A stretch of DNA of 64,000 nt from Closterium sp. Naga37s-1 (taxonomy: Eukaryota; Streptophyta; Zygnematophyceae; Desmidiales; Closteriaceae): positions 3,756,001-3,820,000 of the forward strand of contig CANJKZ010000774.1 in assembly GCA_947471745.1 (NCBI GenBank). The letters run 5' to 3'. The position numbers were made by a program, and so were the translations under genes. Positions 32,818 to 43,410 of the stretch are shown here, piece after piece (position 1 is the first letter of the stretch; the number at the start of each line of letters is the position of its first letter). A model generated the notes under the pieces. It was not told where the DNA came from. It did no database searches and worked only from the letters and a program-made list of their open reading frames with translations.

Positions 32818-32949
32818 TGTCAAACTTATATATGCTATAGTCTGTTTAGGCTGTAGTGGGGTAGTCCTTAGAGGGTACAACACTTTTGTGTTGTCTACTT
32901 GTACCCCACCTGTTTCCTAGTTCATCATTCATTCCTCAATTCTCTCACA
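32818..32949 (+). repeat. 3' LTR of Copia-B (132 bp)
   Basis: Two differences from 25850-25981. Followed by TSD TGCAT. Confidence 0.93.
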
Positions 32950-32950
32950 T

Positions 32951-33480
32951 GCATGAGGCCTTCGCCGCAAGGCCTGACCCAACTCCAACACCAGTGGTTC
33001 AGACAGGACGCTAAGTACTGGGTTCTTGTACGCGCGGATGGCGAGTTGCCATGATGCTGGCACACATCCGGCACGCCACCAGCTAAGATGGACCGACGCA
33101 GGCGTGGCTTTTGACCACGAGGCCCCCATCCATTGAATCATGTGTAACATGGGCAGGAGCAAGAACTCAGTGCCGGCGCGCCACTCGGGAGTCCGCATCA
33201 AATGTCGCAGGTAACATCCACGATAAAACGTCCTCCACAACTCCACGAACCCACACAGGCTGGGATGGATGCATCGTGGCGCAGCACCGTGCATGTGAAC
33301 GATGCGGAGGTTGCTCAAGTTTTGCACGCGGAAACCATGTTCCGTCGTTTCCATCGCGGAACTGTCAGTCGTAGTGTGGGAGTCCTTTGTTACAAGGACA
33401 ATGACGTGGTCGTCCGTTGAGTACGAGACGGTGTTCAACGCTTCTAGGTAATCGCTGAATATCTGCGTGGGGAGCAAGAC
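32951..33480 (-). CDS. Hypothetical C-terminal exon, unknown protein (S1)
   Basis: An open minus-strand frame from an acceptor-like CCCCACGCAG (near 33470) leftwards, containing DYLEALNTVSYSTDDHVIV, METTEHGFRVQNLSNLR, FVELWRTFYRGCYLRH and SEPLVLELG. S2 keeps the last 50 residues, there ending in a stop at 47005. In S1, 26 bp present in S2 (47008-46980 region) are missing, so the frame runs on into Copia-B sequence. The 5' side is cut by truncated Copia-D at about 33498. I recognise no family. It is on the same strand as, and upstream of, the Ulp1-AP2 gene. Confidence 0.4.
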
Positions 33481-33497
33481 AACGACTGCGAAGTATA

Positions 33498-35740
33498 GTC
33501 AGTAGGGGTGTTCTTTCTCGCACTTGACCCCACAGACCTCACTGTCGACCTGCTCAAGAAGCACCTCCTTGCAGCTGAGACTAGCGTAGTCGCTGTAGGT
33601 GCTGCTCGTGGCACTCCTCGCACACCCTTCTTTGAGGGGTGTTCCCCCTCCCCCCTTGCCCCCTCATACGCTTCTGCTGCTGCTGTTGACATCCTTGGTG
33701 CTGAGGATGTCGGGGCTGCTTCTGCCCTTAGTGGGAAGCGCCGCAGCAACAAGGGCAAAGGTGGCAAGAGTGGTGGTGGTGGCAGCGGGGGTGGTGGTGG
33801 TGGCGGCAGTGGAGGCGGTGGAGGTAGCGGAGGTGGTGGCAACGGTGGGAGTGGTGGCGGGAGTGGGGGCTTGGGTGGCGGCGGTGGTGGCAGCGGTGGG
33901 GGTGGCGGTAGTGGCGGCAGTGGGAGTGGTGATAGTCGGGGTGGAGCTGTTCAGAGGGGAGGTTCTGGTGGTGGCCCGAGGCAGTAGCAGCAGCGTCGGA
34001 GCGAGACCCCTTCACCCCAGCAGCTTCGTGAGTGGTTTGCTCAGCGTGGGGCGTCTAGGGGTAGCGTTCGCTGCCCGTATGTCATTCGCACGGGTGACCG
34101 TGCTGGTCAGGCATGTGGGAAGCCTCACTCTCAGCACCGCTGCTTCTCCCGCCTGTACGACGCTTGGAGCGCAGAGTTTGGGTGACGAGGCTGAGCGCCC
34201 CCGCTGGCTAGAGCTGCTTAGGTCTAGAGTTGATATCTTTGCTCTTGACTATGATGCTATCCTTGCTTCCATGTATGCCTTGTCTGTTAGTGCTGAGGGT
34301 GACTGTTACCGGTGTGTGCCGCCCGACCCAGGTATAGAGGCTGCTGCTCTAGGTGCTAGTGAGTCTACTCTCCCTGGTAGTGCGCCTGCTGAGGCCTTGC
34401 ACACCTTCACGCTTTACTAAGGTGCTTCCCGCTGTTTCTTTCGCGAAAGTACCACCCTCACTCCTCTAACTACACCTGTTCCGGTCATACTGGCTGACCC
34501 CTTAGGGGGCCCAGTTCTTGCCCGTTCCTCCACTGTTCTCCCGTGTCGGGCGGTTCCGTCCAGCTCACTCTCAGGTCTTCACCTCCCCTCGTTCTCTACG
34601 AACTTGGTGAGTACTGCTGCCCTCCAAGATGCGATGGTCACTACCACCACTCCTGGGGGTCAGCGTGTGTCGATCTACACGGACGGGCCGTCACCTGGCC
34701 ACGTTCACCCATCGGCCTGGGTCGAGTCCGTATACACTGACTACTGAGCCTACTCATGTAGCTGCTTCTGGTCAGGTGTCCGCGTCAGGTCAGGTAGCCG
34801 CCCCCTGTTCGTGTCGCCTCCTGTCGCACCAGACTCTCCTTTGGCACCACCGCCTTGGTAACCCCTCCCTGCCACGCCTTCGTGACATGCACTCCCGCCT
34901 CCTTGTTTCTGGTCTTCCCAGGTCTCTGCCTCCCCTCCCGCCCTCGCCTGCCCCGCCCTGCCTTCCTTGCGTCGAGGGGCGGCAGCACGCCGCTCCTCAC
35001 TCCTCCTTGTTTCCGCCGACGACTGCTCCCCTGCAGACTCTTCACATGGACGTGTGGGGCCCAGCCCGCGTCAGTGGACAGGGCCGCGAGCGCTACTTTC
35101 TGCTGGTTGTTGACGACTACACGCGTTACACCACGGTCTTCCCCTTGCGCAGCAAGGGTGAGGTCCCTGAGGTCTTGATCCCTTGGATCCACGCACTCCG
35201 TCTCCAGCTCCGCGAGCGGTTCCGCCAGGACCTTCCTGTCCTGCGTCTGCACTCTGACAGAGGTGGTGAGTTCTCCTCAGACCTCTTGCAGGACTTTTGT
35301 CGTGGGGAGGGCATTCTCCAATCGTTCACGCTTCCGGCCTCTCCTCAGCAAAATGGGATTGCTGAGCGCCGCATTGGCTTAGTCATGGAGGTCGCTCGTA
35401 CCTCCATGATCCATGCGGCTGCTCCCCATTTTCTGTGGCCGTTTGCGGTCCGGTTTGCTGCGCATCAGCTCAACCTCTGGCCCCGTGTCTCCTTGCCGGA
35501 GACCTCGCCTACACTGTGTTGGACGGGGAAGGTTGGCTATGCCTCGGTGTTCCGGGTCTGGGGTTGTCGTGCCTTTGTTCGCGATACGTCCGCGGACAAG
35601 CTCTCCGCCCGCGCTATTCCCTGCGTCTTCCTTGGCTTTCCCCCTGACGTGCGTGGCTGGCAGTTTTACCACCCCACCTCGCGCCGTGTCCTCTCCTCTC
35701 AGGACATCACGTTTGACGAGTCGGTTCCCTTTTACCGTCT
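33498..35740 (+). pseudogene. pol: gag (partial), protease and integrase region of Copia-D
   Basis: Gly-rich Gag stretch at 33760-33960. Zinc-knuckle half CGKPHSQHRCF near 34115. Protease region near 34410. Integrase motifs LLWHHRLGNP near 34840, CLPCVEG near 34960, MDVWGPARVSGQG near 35047, HSDRGGEF near 35250, NGIAERRIGLV near 35355, and the C-terminal FYHPTSRRVLSSQD near 35670. The region is broken. Confidence 0.85.
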
Positions 35741-35829
35741 CTTCCCCTACCGCACTCCCCCTACCCCCTCAGGGTCCTGCTCCCTCTGGTGTGTCTCAGG
35801 TAGACCCACTCCCTGGGACTGTGCCTGTC

Positions 35830-36640
35830 GAGGTCGCTGTAGACTCAGGTGCTGCTAGAGGTGCTGCGTATTGGGGTGCTGAGTCTGGGGGTCCTGCGTC
35901 TGGGGGTGCTGTGCCTGCGAGTGCGGAGCCTGGGGGTGCTGAGCCTGAGGGTGCAGAGCCTGTGGGTGCAGAGTCTGGGGGTGCTGAGCCTGGGGGTGCG
36001 GAGTCTGGGGGTACTGAGCTTGAGGGTGCGGAGCCTGCAGGTGCTGAGTCTGAGGGTGCGGAGTCTGGGGGTGCTGAGCCAAGGGGTACTACGTCTGCTG
36101 GAGGTCTTGCGGGTGGCTCGCCACGACTGTCTCCCCGGCAGGAGCCTCTCTCACCAAAGCAGCTGCGCGAGTGGTTTACTCAGCGCACACGCCTTAGGAG
36201 TGGAGCTGCAGGAGGTGGAGACTTTGATGCTGCATGCACTGGAGCTGGAGGTGCTGGAGTTACTGCTGGAGCTGGAGGTACGGGAGGTGCTGGAGCTGCT
36301 GATCCTGGAGGTGCTCGTACTAGAGGTACTGGAGCTGCTGGGACTGGTGGTGTTGGAGGCGCTGGAGCTGGAGAACCTGGAGCTGGAGACACTGGCGCTG
36401 GAGGCGTTGGAGCTGGAGGAGTTGGAGCTGGAGACCCTGGTGCTGGAGCTGGAGGCACTGGCGCTGGAGGCGCTGGAGCTGGAGGCACTGGAGCTGGAGA
36501 CTCTGGTGCTGGTGGCGCTGGAGCTGGAGGCACTGGAGCTGGAGACCTTGGCGTTGAAGACATTGGACTTGACGACCCTGGAGCTGGTGGTGCTTGCGCT
36601 GGGGGTGCTTGAGCTGGCGGTACTGGTGCTGGAGGCACTG
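35830..36640 (+). repeat. Low-complexity linker of Copia-D
   Basis: GGAESGGAEPEGAEP units (35860-36080), then GAGGTGAGGAGAG units (36190-36630) from CTGGAGCTGGAGGC repeats. It opens long Leu/Val/Glu and Ser/Thr frames in other phases, which are shadows. Confidence 0.83.
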
Positions 36641-37186
36641 TGCAGTGGCGACCGTTTTTCGTTCCGCCGCCACCGACGTCTCTGCCGCCACCTGACTCGG
36701 TCCTTCGCCAAGTTCTTAGTCTCCCGTCTTCTACTGGCCTTCCTCCTAGCTTACTGAGTCTGCCGCCTCACCAGTTGCAGCCACAGTTACAGCCAGACTC
36801 CCCACTTCCTGCTCCTTCTCCTTACGCTGAGTGTACAGACTCTTTTACAGAGCGCCGGGAGCCTGAGTCTCGTCCTGCCTCGCATGTTTGCACTGGTCAT
36901 CGTGTTCCTCGTCCGCATCTGCCTCCTATCCCCGGCACTCACGTTATGGCACTTCGTCCTTCCTCTGTTCCACTGCGAGTTCCCCTGCCGCCTCCTCCTG
37001 AGTCCTCTCTTCCTGCCGTTCCTGACCCTGATTCTGACTTAGCTCGTTTTGCCAGTCCTACTGTCCCTCGTCTTCTAGCCACTGTTGTCACTGACCCTTT
37101 GTGTGAGTCCACTGCTGCGTCTGCCCTCGTTGCTGAGCTTGTTGACGTTGCTGCCGCCTGTCATCTCGACTACGCCACCAGTATTG

Positions 37187-38740
37187 TGTTAAAGTTATAT
37201 ATCTATCCTGCTTGTAGTAGTTATTGTAGTGTAGTTCTTTCATTATTTGTTTGGTGACGCACCTTCTTTGTTCCTTTGCTATATGTTCTTGCAAACATAT
37301 CATGAAGCCCCTTCATTCTCGATTACCTCCTTGCACAAACTCCTCGACACCCGCTTGGTCTAAGCTACTAAGCCTAGGCCCTTAAACCCGCCTGCTAACT
37401 TACATTCGTATCGTGACATGGTATTGAGCTAGGTCGTTCTTGACCTTTTTTTTTTTCTCAATGGGCCAACCCTTAGCAATCGCCATGACTTGCTCTGCCC
37501 AATGCGCGTCCGTCAATGCGACCGTCGTGAGTGTTGCAACGGTCGTGACGGCCGTGACGGCCGCAATGGAGAGCCTCGACGGTTCGCGGCGATGTCGCAC
37601 CGCCCGTCGTCACCTTCCTTTCGCACGTCGTCAGCTGCCCACCGCCGATCGCCACATCCCCGCCGTTCGTCGCGATATCCCCCCCACCCGTCTTCACCCC
37701 CTCGTCGCCCGTCGTCATCTCAGCGTCGCCTGTCGTCAGCTCACCGCCGCCCGCCGTAAGCTCCACGCCGCCCGTTGCGCATCAGCAGCTTTCCCCACCC
37801 GCCCTCCCGTCGGCCCCTATACTGCTGCAGCGGCTGCACATTCCGCGAATGCAGCTGCTGTGCCACCTCGTGCGGCCTCCCTGCGCTTCCTCGTCGCCTT
37901 CCCTTCGGTGACTCCGGCTGTGGGGGGGGAGGTGGTGTGGAAGGGGTGGCCACCGTGAGGCACTCCAGCACCACCCTTTACCCTGCCTCTCCCCTCCCAC
38001 GGCTGATGAGGTGGTGGGGACGAGGAGGTGGTGGGGATGAGGGGGTGGGGGGGCTGGCCGCTGTCTGAAGGAATGTGCAGGGACCACCGTGGGTGGGGAG
38101 GGTTCTAGAGGAAGAAAAGGGGGGCGAGGTGAGGTTCTACGGGGCGGCTGAACAGGGGAGTGAGGTTAAGGGGGGGTGGTTGACAGGGGGTGGGGACTTG
38201 GGGGTTACTAAGAGGGGTTTCGCCACGGGTGGCTCTCCCCTCACCTCCTCACCTCATCCCGCTCTCACCTCTCCCTTTGTAAAAGGGGGTTAGTAAGAGG
38301 GGTTCGCCACAGGTGGCTCCCCCTCACCTCCTCTCCTCATCCCTCTCTCACCTCCTCCTTGGTACCTCTCCCCTCTCCTCTCCTTCTCTTCCTTTCGCCT
38401 CCTCCTCCTCATTTAACTCTCTGCCGTCTTCCACTGCGCCTGGTGTACCCCTTCAGGGGGTGTTGAATGCACTAGTTATTACTGCAAGCAAGCTAAGGGG
38501 GTGTGTTAAAGTTATATTTAATATCTATACTGCTTGCGGTATTTATTGTATTGTAGTTCTTTCATTATTTGTTTGGTGGTGCACCTTCTCTGTTCCTTTG
38601 CTGTATGTTCTTGCAAACCTATAGTGAAGCCCCTTCATTCTTGATTACCTCCTTGCAAAAACTCCTCGACACCCACTTGGTCTAGGCTACTAAGCCTAGG
38701 CCCTTAAACCCACCTGCTAGCTTACATCCGTATCGTGACA
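37187..38740 (+). mobile_element. Element E, 1.55-kb non-coding LTR element nested in Copia-D
   Basis: Two LTRs (37187-37420, 234 bp; 38504-38740, 237 bp) begin TGTTAAAGTTATA and end GTATCGTGACA. The flanks are TATTG and TCTTG, a 5-bp TSD with one change. The Copia-D sequence on both sides (GCCACCAGT ... CTTGTTGCTGAG) fits an interrupted family sequence. A primer-site-like TGGTATTGAGCTAGG follows the first LTR, and AGCTAAGGGGGTG precedes the second. The LTRs differ by about 18 substitutions plus a small indel (near 8%), so it is one of the older insertions. The roughly 1.08-kb interior has no gag or pol, so it is a non-autonomous (LARD/TRIM-like) element. Its autonomous partner is not in the window. 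Confidence 0.9.
37421..38503 (+). other. Non-coding interior of element E
   Basis: Holds CGTCGTCA/GCCCGTCG-rich short repeats (about 37590-37760), a GGGGGTGGTGGGG-rich patch (37920-38060), two similar copies of AAGAGGGGTTTCGCCACGGGTGGCT (near 38210 and 38296) and a pyrimidine-rich run (38310-38420). Open frames here come from repeats and no gene is supported. Confidence 0.6.
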
Positions 38741-39262
38741 TCTTGTTGCTGAGTCTGAGTTTGACTGTCCTCCGTCCGTCGGGGGTGAGTGTGCTCTTGG
38801 CACGGACGTCCTTGAGGACATGCAGGAGGAATTTGAGTGTCTTGCAGCTGCTGTACCTCATCTTGTGGCCATGCTTTTTGCACCTAAGGGAGACCCGGAT
38901 GCACCAGACATCCCGACCCTACGCTCTTACGCAGAGGCGATTACGGGTCCCTACTCCTCTAAGTGGCAGACAGCCATGGACGCAGAGATGGCATCCTGGA
39001 TGTCCACAGGCACCTACGTCGACGCAGTTCCCCCTTCTGGGGCGAACATAGTCGATGGCATGTGGATTTTCAGGGTGAAGCGGCCGCCGGGTTCTCCGCC
39101 TGTCTTCAAGGCTCGTTACGTTGCACGAGGCTTCAGTCAGCGACAGGGAGTTGAATTCTTTCAGACCTTCTCCCCTACCCTGAAGATGACCACTCTTCGG
39201 GTATTGCTTCTCTTGACTGGTCTTGTGACCACTTGTTCTCCCCCACTTTGCCTATGGGGGTG
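38741..39262 (+). pseudogene. pol: Start of RT and end of 3' region of Copia-D
   Basis: Copia sequence resumes after E with the spacer and the RT N-terminal motifs AMDAEMASW near 38980, WIFRVKRPPG near 39065 and KARYVARGFSQRQG near 39110. It then passes directly to the final piece of the conserved 3' untranslated region (CTTGACTGGTCTTGTGACC) and polypurine tract. Confidence 0.82.
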
Positions 39263-39394
39263 TGTCAGAATGTTATAGTGCTTACATTTGTGTAGGCTAT
39301 AGTGGGGTAGCCCATAAGGGGTACAACCCAATTAGGGTTAGTACTTGTACCGGACTCTTTGATAGTTCATTCATTCTCGTTCATTCCTTTGACA
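39263..39394 (+). repeat. 3' LTR of Copia-D (132 bp)
   Basis: Begins TGTCAGAATGTTATAGTGC and ends CATTCCTTTGACA. It follows ATGGGGGTG. Sequence of the S2 unit starts at 39395. Confidence 0.9.
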
Positions 39395-39437
39395 CAGTTC
39401 TCAACCTCTCAAAGCTTGTCAATCAAGTTTCATCGCC

Positions 39438-39510
39438 ATGGCTCGCGCCATTCTCTCGGTCGGCCTCGCGCTCTTCCTCGCTGCAACCCTGGCGCTCTCT
39501 TTCGCCCAAG
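39438..39510 (+). CDS. Signal-peptide exon of a secreted-protein gene (S2)
   Basis: The exon from ATG 39438 encodes a textbook signal peptide: short basic start (MAR), a hydrophobic core ILSVGLALFLAATLALS, then FAQ. It ends at CAAG with donor GTACGG at 39511. Homologous exons lie at 11708 and 48679, and conservation of the hydrophobic core in all three supports a real exon. Copia-D's LTR lies 43 bp upstream, so the original promoter (TATA box seen in S1) is gone here. The mature protein family is not recognised. Confidence 0.55.
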
Positions 39511-40690
39511 GTACGGGCCGTACTACTCTCATACCGTCACGACACCCCAGCCGATGCCCTGTGGTTAAATCCCTCGCACCGCCTTATGCATTGCATTTAC
39601 TCTCTCTACAGTTGGTCACTATTGCAGCCTATCCACTCCCAAACGACACACTTCATCGCGGAAAAGACAAGTGCCGAAAGTGACGTAATTGTGAAATTTC
39701 CGTCACTTTTACGTATACAGAATTCTGGGATAAAAATATGATGGTTGGAAGTACCGGGGTTCCTGTCACATACGAAGTGACAGAAAAGTCACGAAAATGT
39801 CACATTGAAATCACAATGACGTCACTTTCAAAGTGACGCAAATGTTACGGCTATGTCACGTGCACGTCACGCGTTCATAACCCCGCTGGATGCCAATGTG
39901 CGATCCGCCAAATGTCACAATTTGTCTGCTTTTTACGTCGACCCGACATCTGGCGAGCATTACGTCATCGTGTCAACCATCAAGTTTCAACAATCTATAG
40001 TACTGTGCGCTCCGGAGCATCGCCCCTCCCAATCACCTACTTACACGTGAGCGACGAGGATCAACACGACATTGTATCCGTGCGCTTCATTTTTAGAGTT
40101 CGTACCCAATGCCAATGCACCATGTGTGACACACGCTTGTGCCTTATTCGTTGAAATTCCAGTCTGCATCTGGCTGACCCCTTACGTGTACGCGCCAGAT
40201 GACATTGAAATATGACGACGTGTACGGCTGTAATTTTACATTTGACCCTTGTTCGACCCATGCATATCGATATCCCACCGTCCACGCCTAGGTGCATCGA
40301 CGATACTGCACCACCCACGCCCCCATCCCACATTGAATTATGCAACGTGTTCACCCGGGATGCCGTTGACAGTCACCGACCTGTACGGCCTAGATCATAT
40401 GACGCACGGATTTGTCCTCCACCTGGCATGCATCCTACCGACCACAATTCCACACATCGACGGCACTCGTCGCACCGCAGTTCCTCCATCTACGGCTGCA
40501 AACGTTCGTCACGCCCAGATGGATGCCATCATCTCACGGCATCCAACGGCGCTAGGTCGAGCCGCCTATTCACATTGGAGGATTACTATTGGCCCTTACG
40601 CATCCCTAGCGGTAGGCATTCCACGGTATGGTTCTTAGGGTCATGAATACTCTTCTCAACATGCACTTGAGTTTATGTACGCGATGAGTT
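39511..40690 (+). pseudogene. Downstream exon-like pieces of the secreted-protein gene (S2)
   Basis: Conserved with S1 (12404-12570 and 19865-20753). FIAEKTSAESDVIVKFPSL is at 39650-39715, MVGSTGVPVTYEV near 39740, SAKCHNLSAFYVDPTSGEHY at 39905-39965 and MTHGFVLHLACILP near 40400. Frames are interrupted differently in the two copies, so I call it decayed. The dense GTGACG/CGTCAC words at 39680-39890 are partly explained by Val-Thr codons. Confidence 0.35.
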
Positions 40691-40861
40691 TGAGCGACGG
40701 TATCTGACCATTCCCGAAATTGCGTCTTATATCCCGCTTCAATTACATCTTCTCTCTACTCACTCCATAAGCAACCATTTCGCCCAGACACTTACCCCCC
40801 AACGTAAGGAAGAGTTCCGTGTCATGGCGCTGACTAACGGCTTGGCGAGCCCCCTCTTGAG

Positions 40862-43065
40862 TTATGTCTGCGGAGTCATGCGGCTGGCGCTTGCTTGGGC
40901 GATCGCGGTCCTCCCGCCAGCGATGTCGTCCGCAAAGATGCGGAGACCATGGCGGCCCCAGGCCCACGTCTGAGACGCCGCATCGTACCCGGGCCTGAAC
41001 TCAGCGATGGCCCGGGTAACAGCACTCTTCACAAGGACGTGGAGGCCGTCCACGATGTGCGCGTTACATCCTGCAGGGTTTGATAGGCGGCCCTTGCGCG
41101 CCTCCCAGTTCCGGATTGCATCTGTCACCTGCGCAGAGCACCGCACAAAAGAACGCATATGAGAATTCCATCTCCTAGCACCAGACCATTTTAATACTTT
41201 GGTGGGTCTTGATACCACGTGCTCCAGCCAGGCCACGTGGTACAGCTTCAGCGTCATTGTCCCGTTCACCATCCTTGGCCTGAACGCCGCTCGTGGGCAT
41301 GCAGTAAATGCGCCAGACGCGAAGGGAATCTCGTTACGGTCGTAACTCTAGCGGGAGAGTGCAAGCCTCTCTGCAAAATTCATCACACTCGACATGTGCA
41401 CGCATTAGATGCAAGGCTTTCTCCATTATTCAGTGTGAAAGCGTTAAAATTACTCCCAATGATCGTACCCGCGTCGACGTCTCCGAGACCGACCCTATCT
41501 AGTGTACGCATAGAGGGTGCTGCCAAGGGGCTTTTTGCGTCACGCTCGTCGCGAAACAGCCCTAGCTTAGGGAGCGAGATGTTGCGGACCCTCCTAGCAG
41601 CACCCGTCTTCCACCCGCTGAGAGACCTGTTGAAGTCGACCTGACGTGCCTTGTCAGCCGCGAGTGCAAAGCTTGCGTAGTTGACATGGAGATTATCAAC
41701 AACTGCGCATATGCCCCAGGTCTTGGTGGCGCTGCTCGGGTAGAACGACAAATGCTTGTTGGGCCGCCGGATGAAAAGATGGTCGCGAGCCTGCTCACAG
41801 ATTTCCTACAGGGGCGACAGACACGGCTCATCATCAACTGGCCCACTTGGTTCGCAAAACGCACAAGCGCAAAATACACCCGCTTGGCGAGCATCACGTG
41901 AAGCGTACCTTCCATCCCTTATCGGTAGGCAGGAGACTGAGTGCCTCTTGCAGAATCGCTGATGAGGACGATCGAATGTGACCCTCCTCCAGTCCTTCAT
42001 CGGCCTCTTCCTCATCCTCGGACGCCGTCTCCGATGTGGACCGTGTACGACACGCCTTGCGTCGCTTTCCCTTGCCGGATGCGCGCTTCCGACGCCTCTT
42101 TCTCTTCTGTTCGCCATCACCCGCAGGCTTTGCAAGAAACACAGATTCCAGCCTGGCAATTGCACGTGCGGTAGCTTCCTGCAGCTCGCGCAAGCTGGTC
42201 ATCTCCTCCCGCGTCAACGGAGTTTCATCCGGCCCACGTTCCGCGCTAGCGTCCTCCTCATCCGCGCCTGCTTCTTCTTCGTCCTCAGCTTCCGCAGCAT
42301 CTTCGTCATCGCTCCGCACGGGGTTGAGCCTCGGGAGGGCCTCATTGGGATCGTCATCCGAAGATGCAGCTAGCGGTGCTTCGGGTTCACCTTCTTGGCG
42401 CGCGGACCCCTGGAGGACTTCGTTAACGTTACGTTTGCGCTGGCGGTGCAGCGACTCCCCTTCCACAGCATCCTCCTTGTCCTGCCGGCTGGACCGTGCG
42501 GTTGACGAGCTACTTTCGGACGTGCTGCCATGCGACATACGCGAGTCTCCGCCCCCATGGGAGGGAGTCACAGCTGCATCATGTAAATGTGACGACACCA
42601 GATTAGTACCGTTATATTGGCCCTAAGCATTGCAGCGCACATAATTAAACACAGGTATGCCAAAACCAATCCATAAAACATGACGACTTACGCGGGGGTG
42701 AAGGAGGAGCCTGTGCCTACTGCGCATTGGCGTTTTTTGGAAGGGACGGACGAGGTTTCTTCGTCGCTTGACGCCTAACTATGCCAGGCAGAAGGTAAGA
42801 GTTCCGCAGGTAAGCTGGAGGCTGGGACACGCGCTGACTCGTGCCCTCACGGGACGAGACGGGTCCTGCGGTAAAACTGTCCATTGACGCTAGTCGTGTG
42901 GGCAAGAATGAGTCCATTGGGTACAGACTGTCTGTACTTACGCATTGAGTGGCCCATCCATATCTCTGCTCTGCCGTGTCTCCTTCCCCGTGGCTCGCCC
43001 TTGGCTGCTAGACTAGTTTCGTCATTCACTGGGTTTGCACACTTGGCACTCGATGTACCCAACAT
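40862..43065 (-). pseudogene. Acidic/basic nuclear-looking protein gene, S2 copy, interrupted
   Basis: Paralog of the open six-exon gene at 20937-23151, with the same splice sites: acidic exon 42573-41910 region, exon with HLSFYPSSATKTWGICAVV about 41800, last exons 41360-40862. It carries a TAG early in exon 2 (near 42718) and another in exon 5 (near 41350, where S1 has a Trp codon). It is presumed non-functional. The charged NLS stretch is conserved (KRKRRRKRASGKGKRRK). A local change near the exon 5/6 intron leaves one long open frame across it in S2. Confidence 0.7.
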
Positions 43066-43410
43066 TATCCACAGCCCTCGATACTGCGTCGAGTCCGTGC
43101 CTCTCTAATATGCCTACATCAGTACACTTATCAGCAGACATAGTGCACAACACATGCAACGTCACTTGTGGGATAACTACATGTAAACACAGACAAAGCA
43201 GTAAATGTATTGCTCTTATGTACGCATTTCTATCATCCTAGCCATTTCCTTACACATAAGGCTAATACAACCACTAGCACGCACACACGTTTTTCACTCT
43301 GAGGTTAACATCTCAACAAACAGGCTACAAGCCAAGGATCCTATCCAGCATGGGATCATATAGCAGTTCATGCGTACGCATGCACAGAGCGAGTGGAATA
43401 AGTGACGCTC

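Larger units (their letters stand above)
25850..32949 (+). mobile_element. Copia-B, complete-length Copia retrotransposon
   Basis: LTRs of 132 bp at both ends differ at two positions, so it is young. The TSD TGCAT is at 25845-25849 and 32950-32954. S2 shows the empty site near 46960 (GTAGCATGCATGAGGCC). All parts are present in order. Coding sequence is broken, with about five breaks. It is closest to Copia-1 and Copia-H in LTR and coding sequence. Confidence 0.95.
33498..39394 (+). mobile_element. Copia-D, 5'-truncated and internally deleted Copia, host of element E
   Basis: Copia homology starts abruptly in mid-gag at about 33500, without LTR or leader, directly against S1 sequence. It runs through gag, protease, integrase, linker and the start of RT, then skips to the last part of the 3' untranslated region and a 132-bp 3' LTR (39263-39394). 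Element E is nested at 37187-38740. It is broken, with several breaks besides the two large losses. Coding sequence is closest to Copia-A and Copia-C. It forms the junction between S1 and S2. Confidence 0.9.

Noticed and set aside
37440-37958. 172-residue Arg-rich frame in element E
   Set aside because: Driven by short CGTCGTCA-type repeats; no homology between this frame and Gag, and no counterpart elsewhere.
39680-39890. Dense GTGACG/CGTCAC words as subterminal repeats of a DNA transposon
   Set aside because: Partly explained by Val-Thr codons in exon-like sequence, and no terminal inverted repeat or TSD was found at the unit's left end; the right end is cut in both copies.
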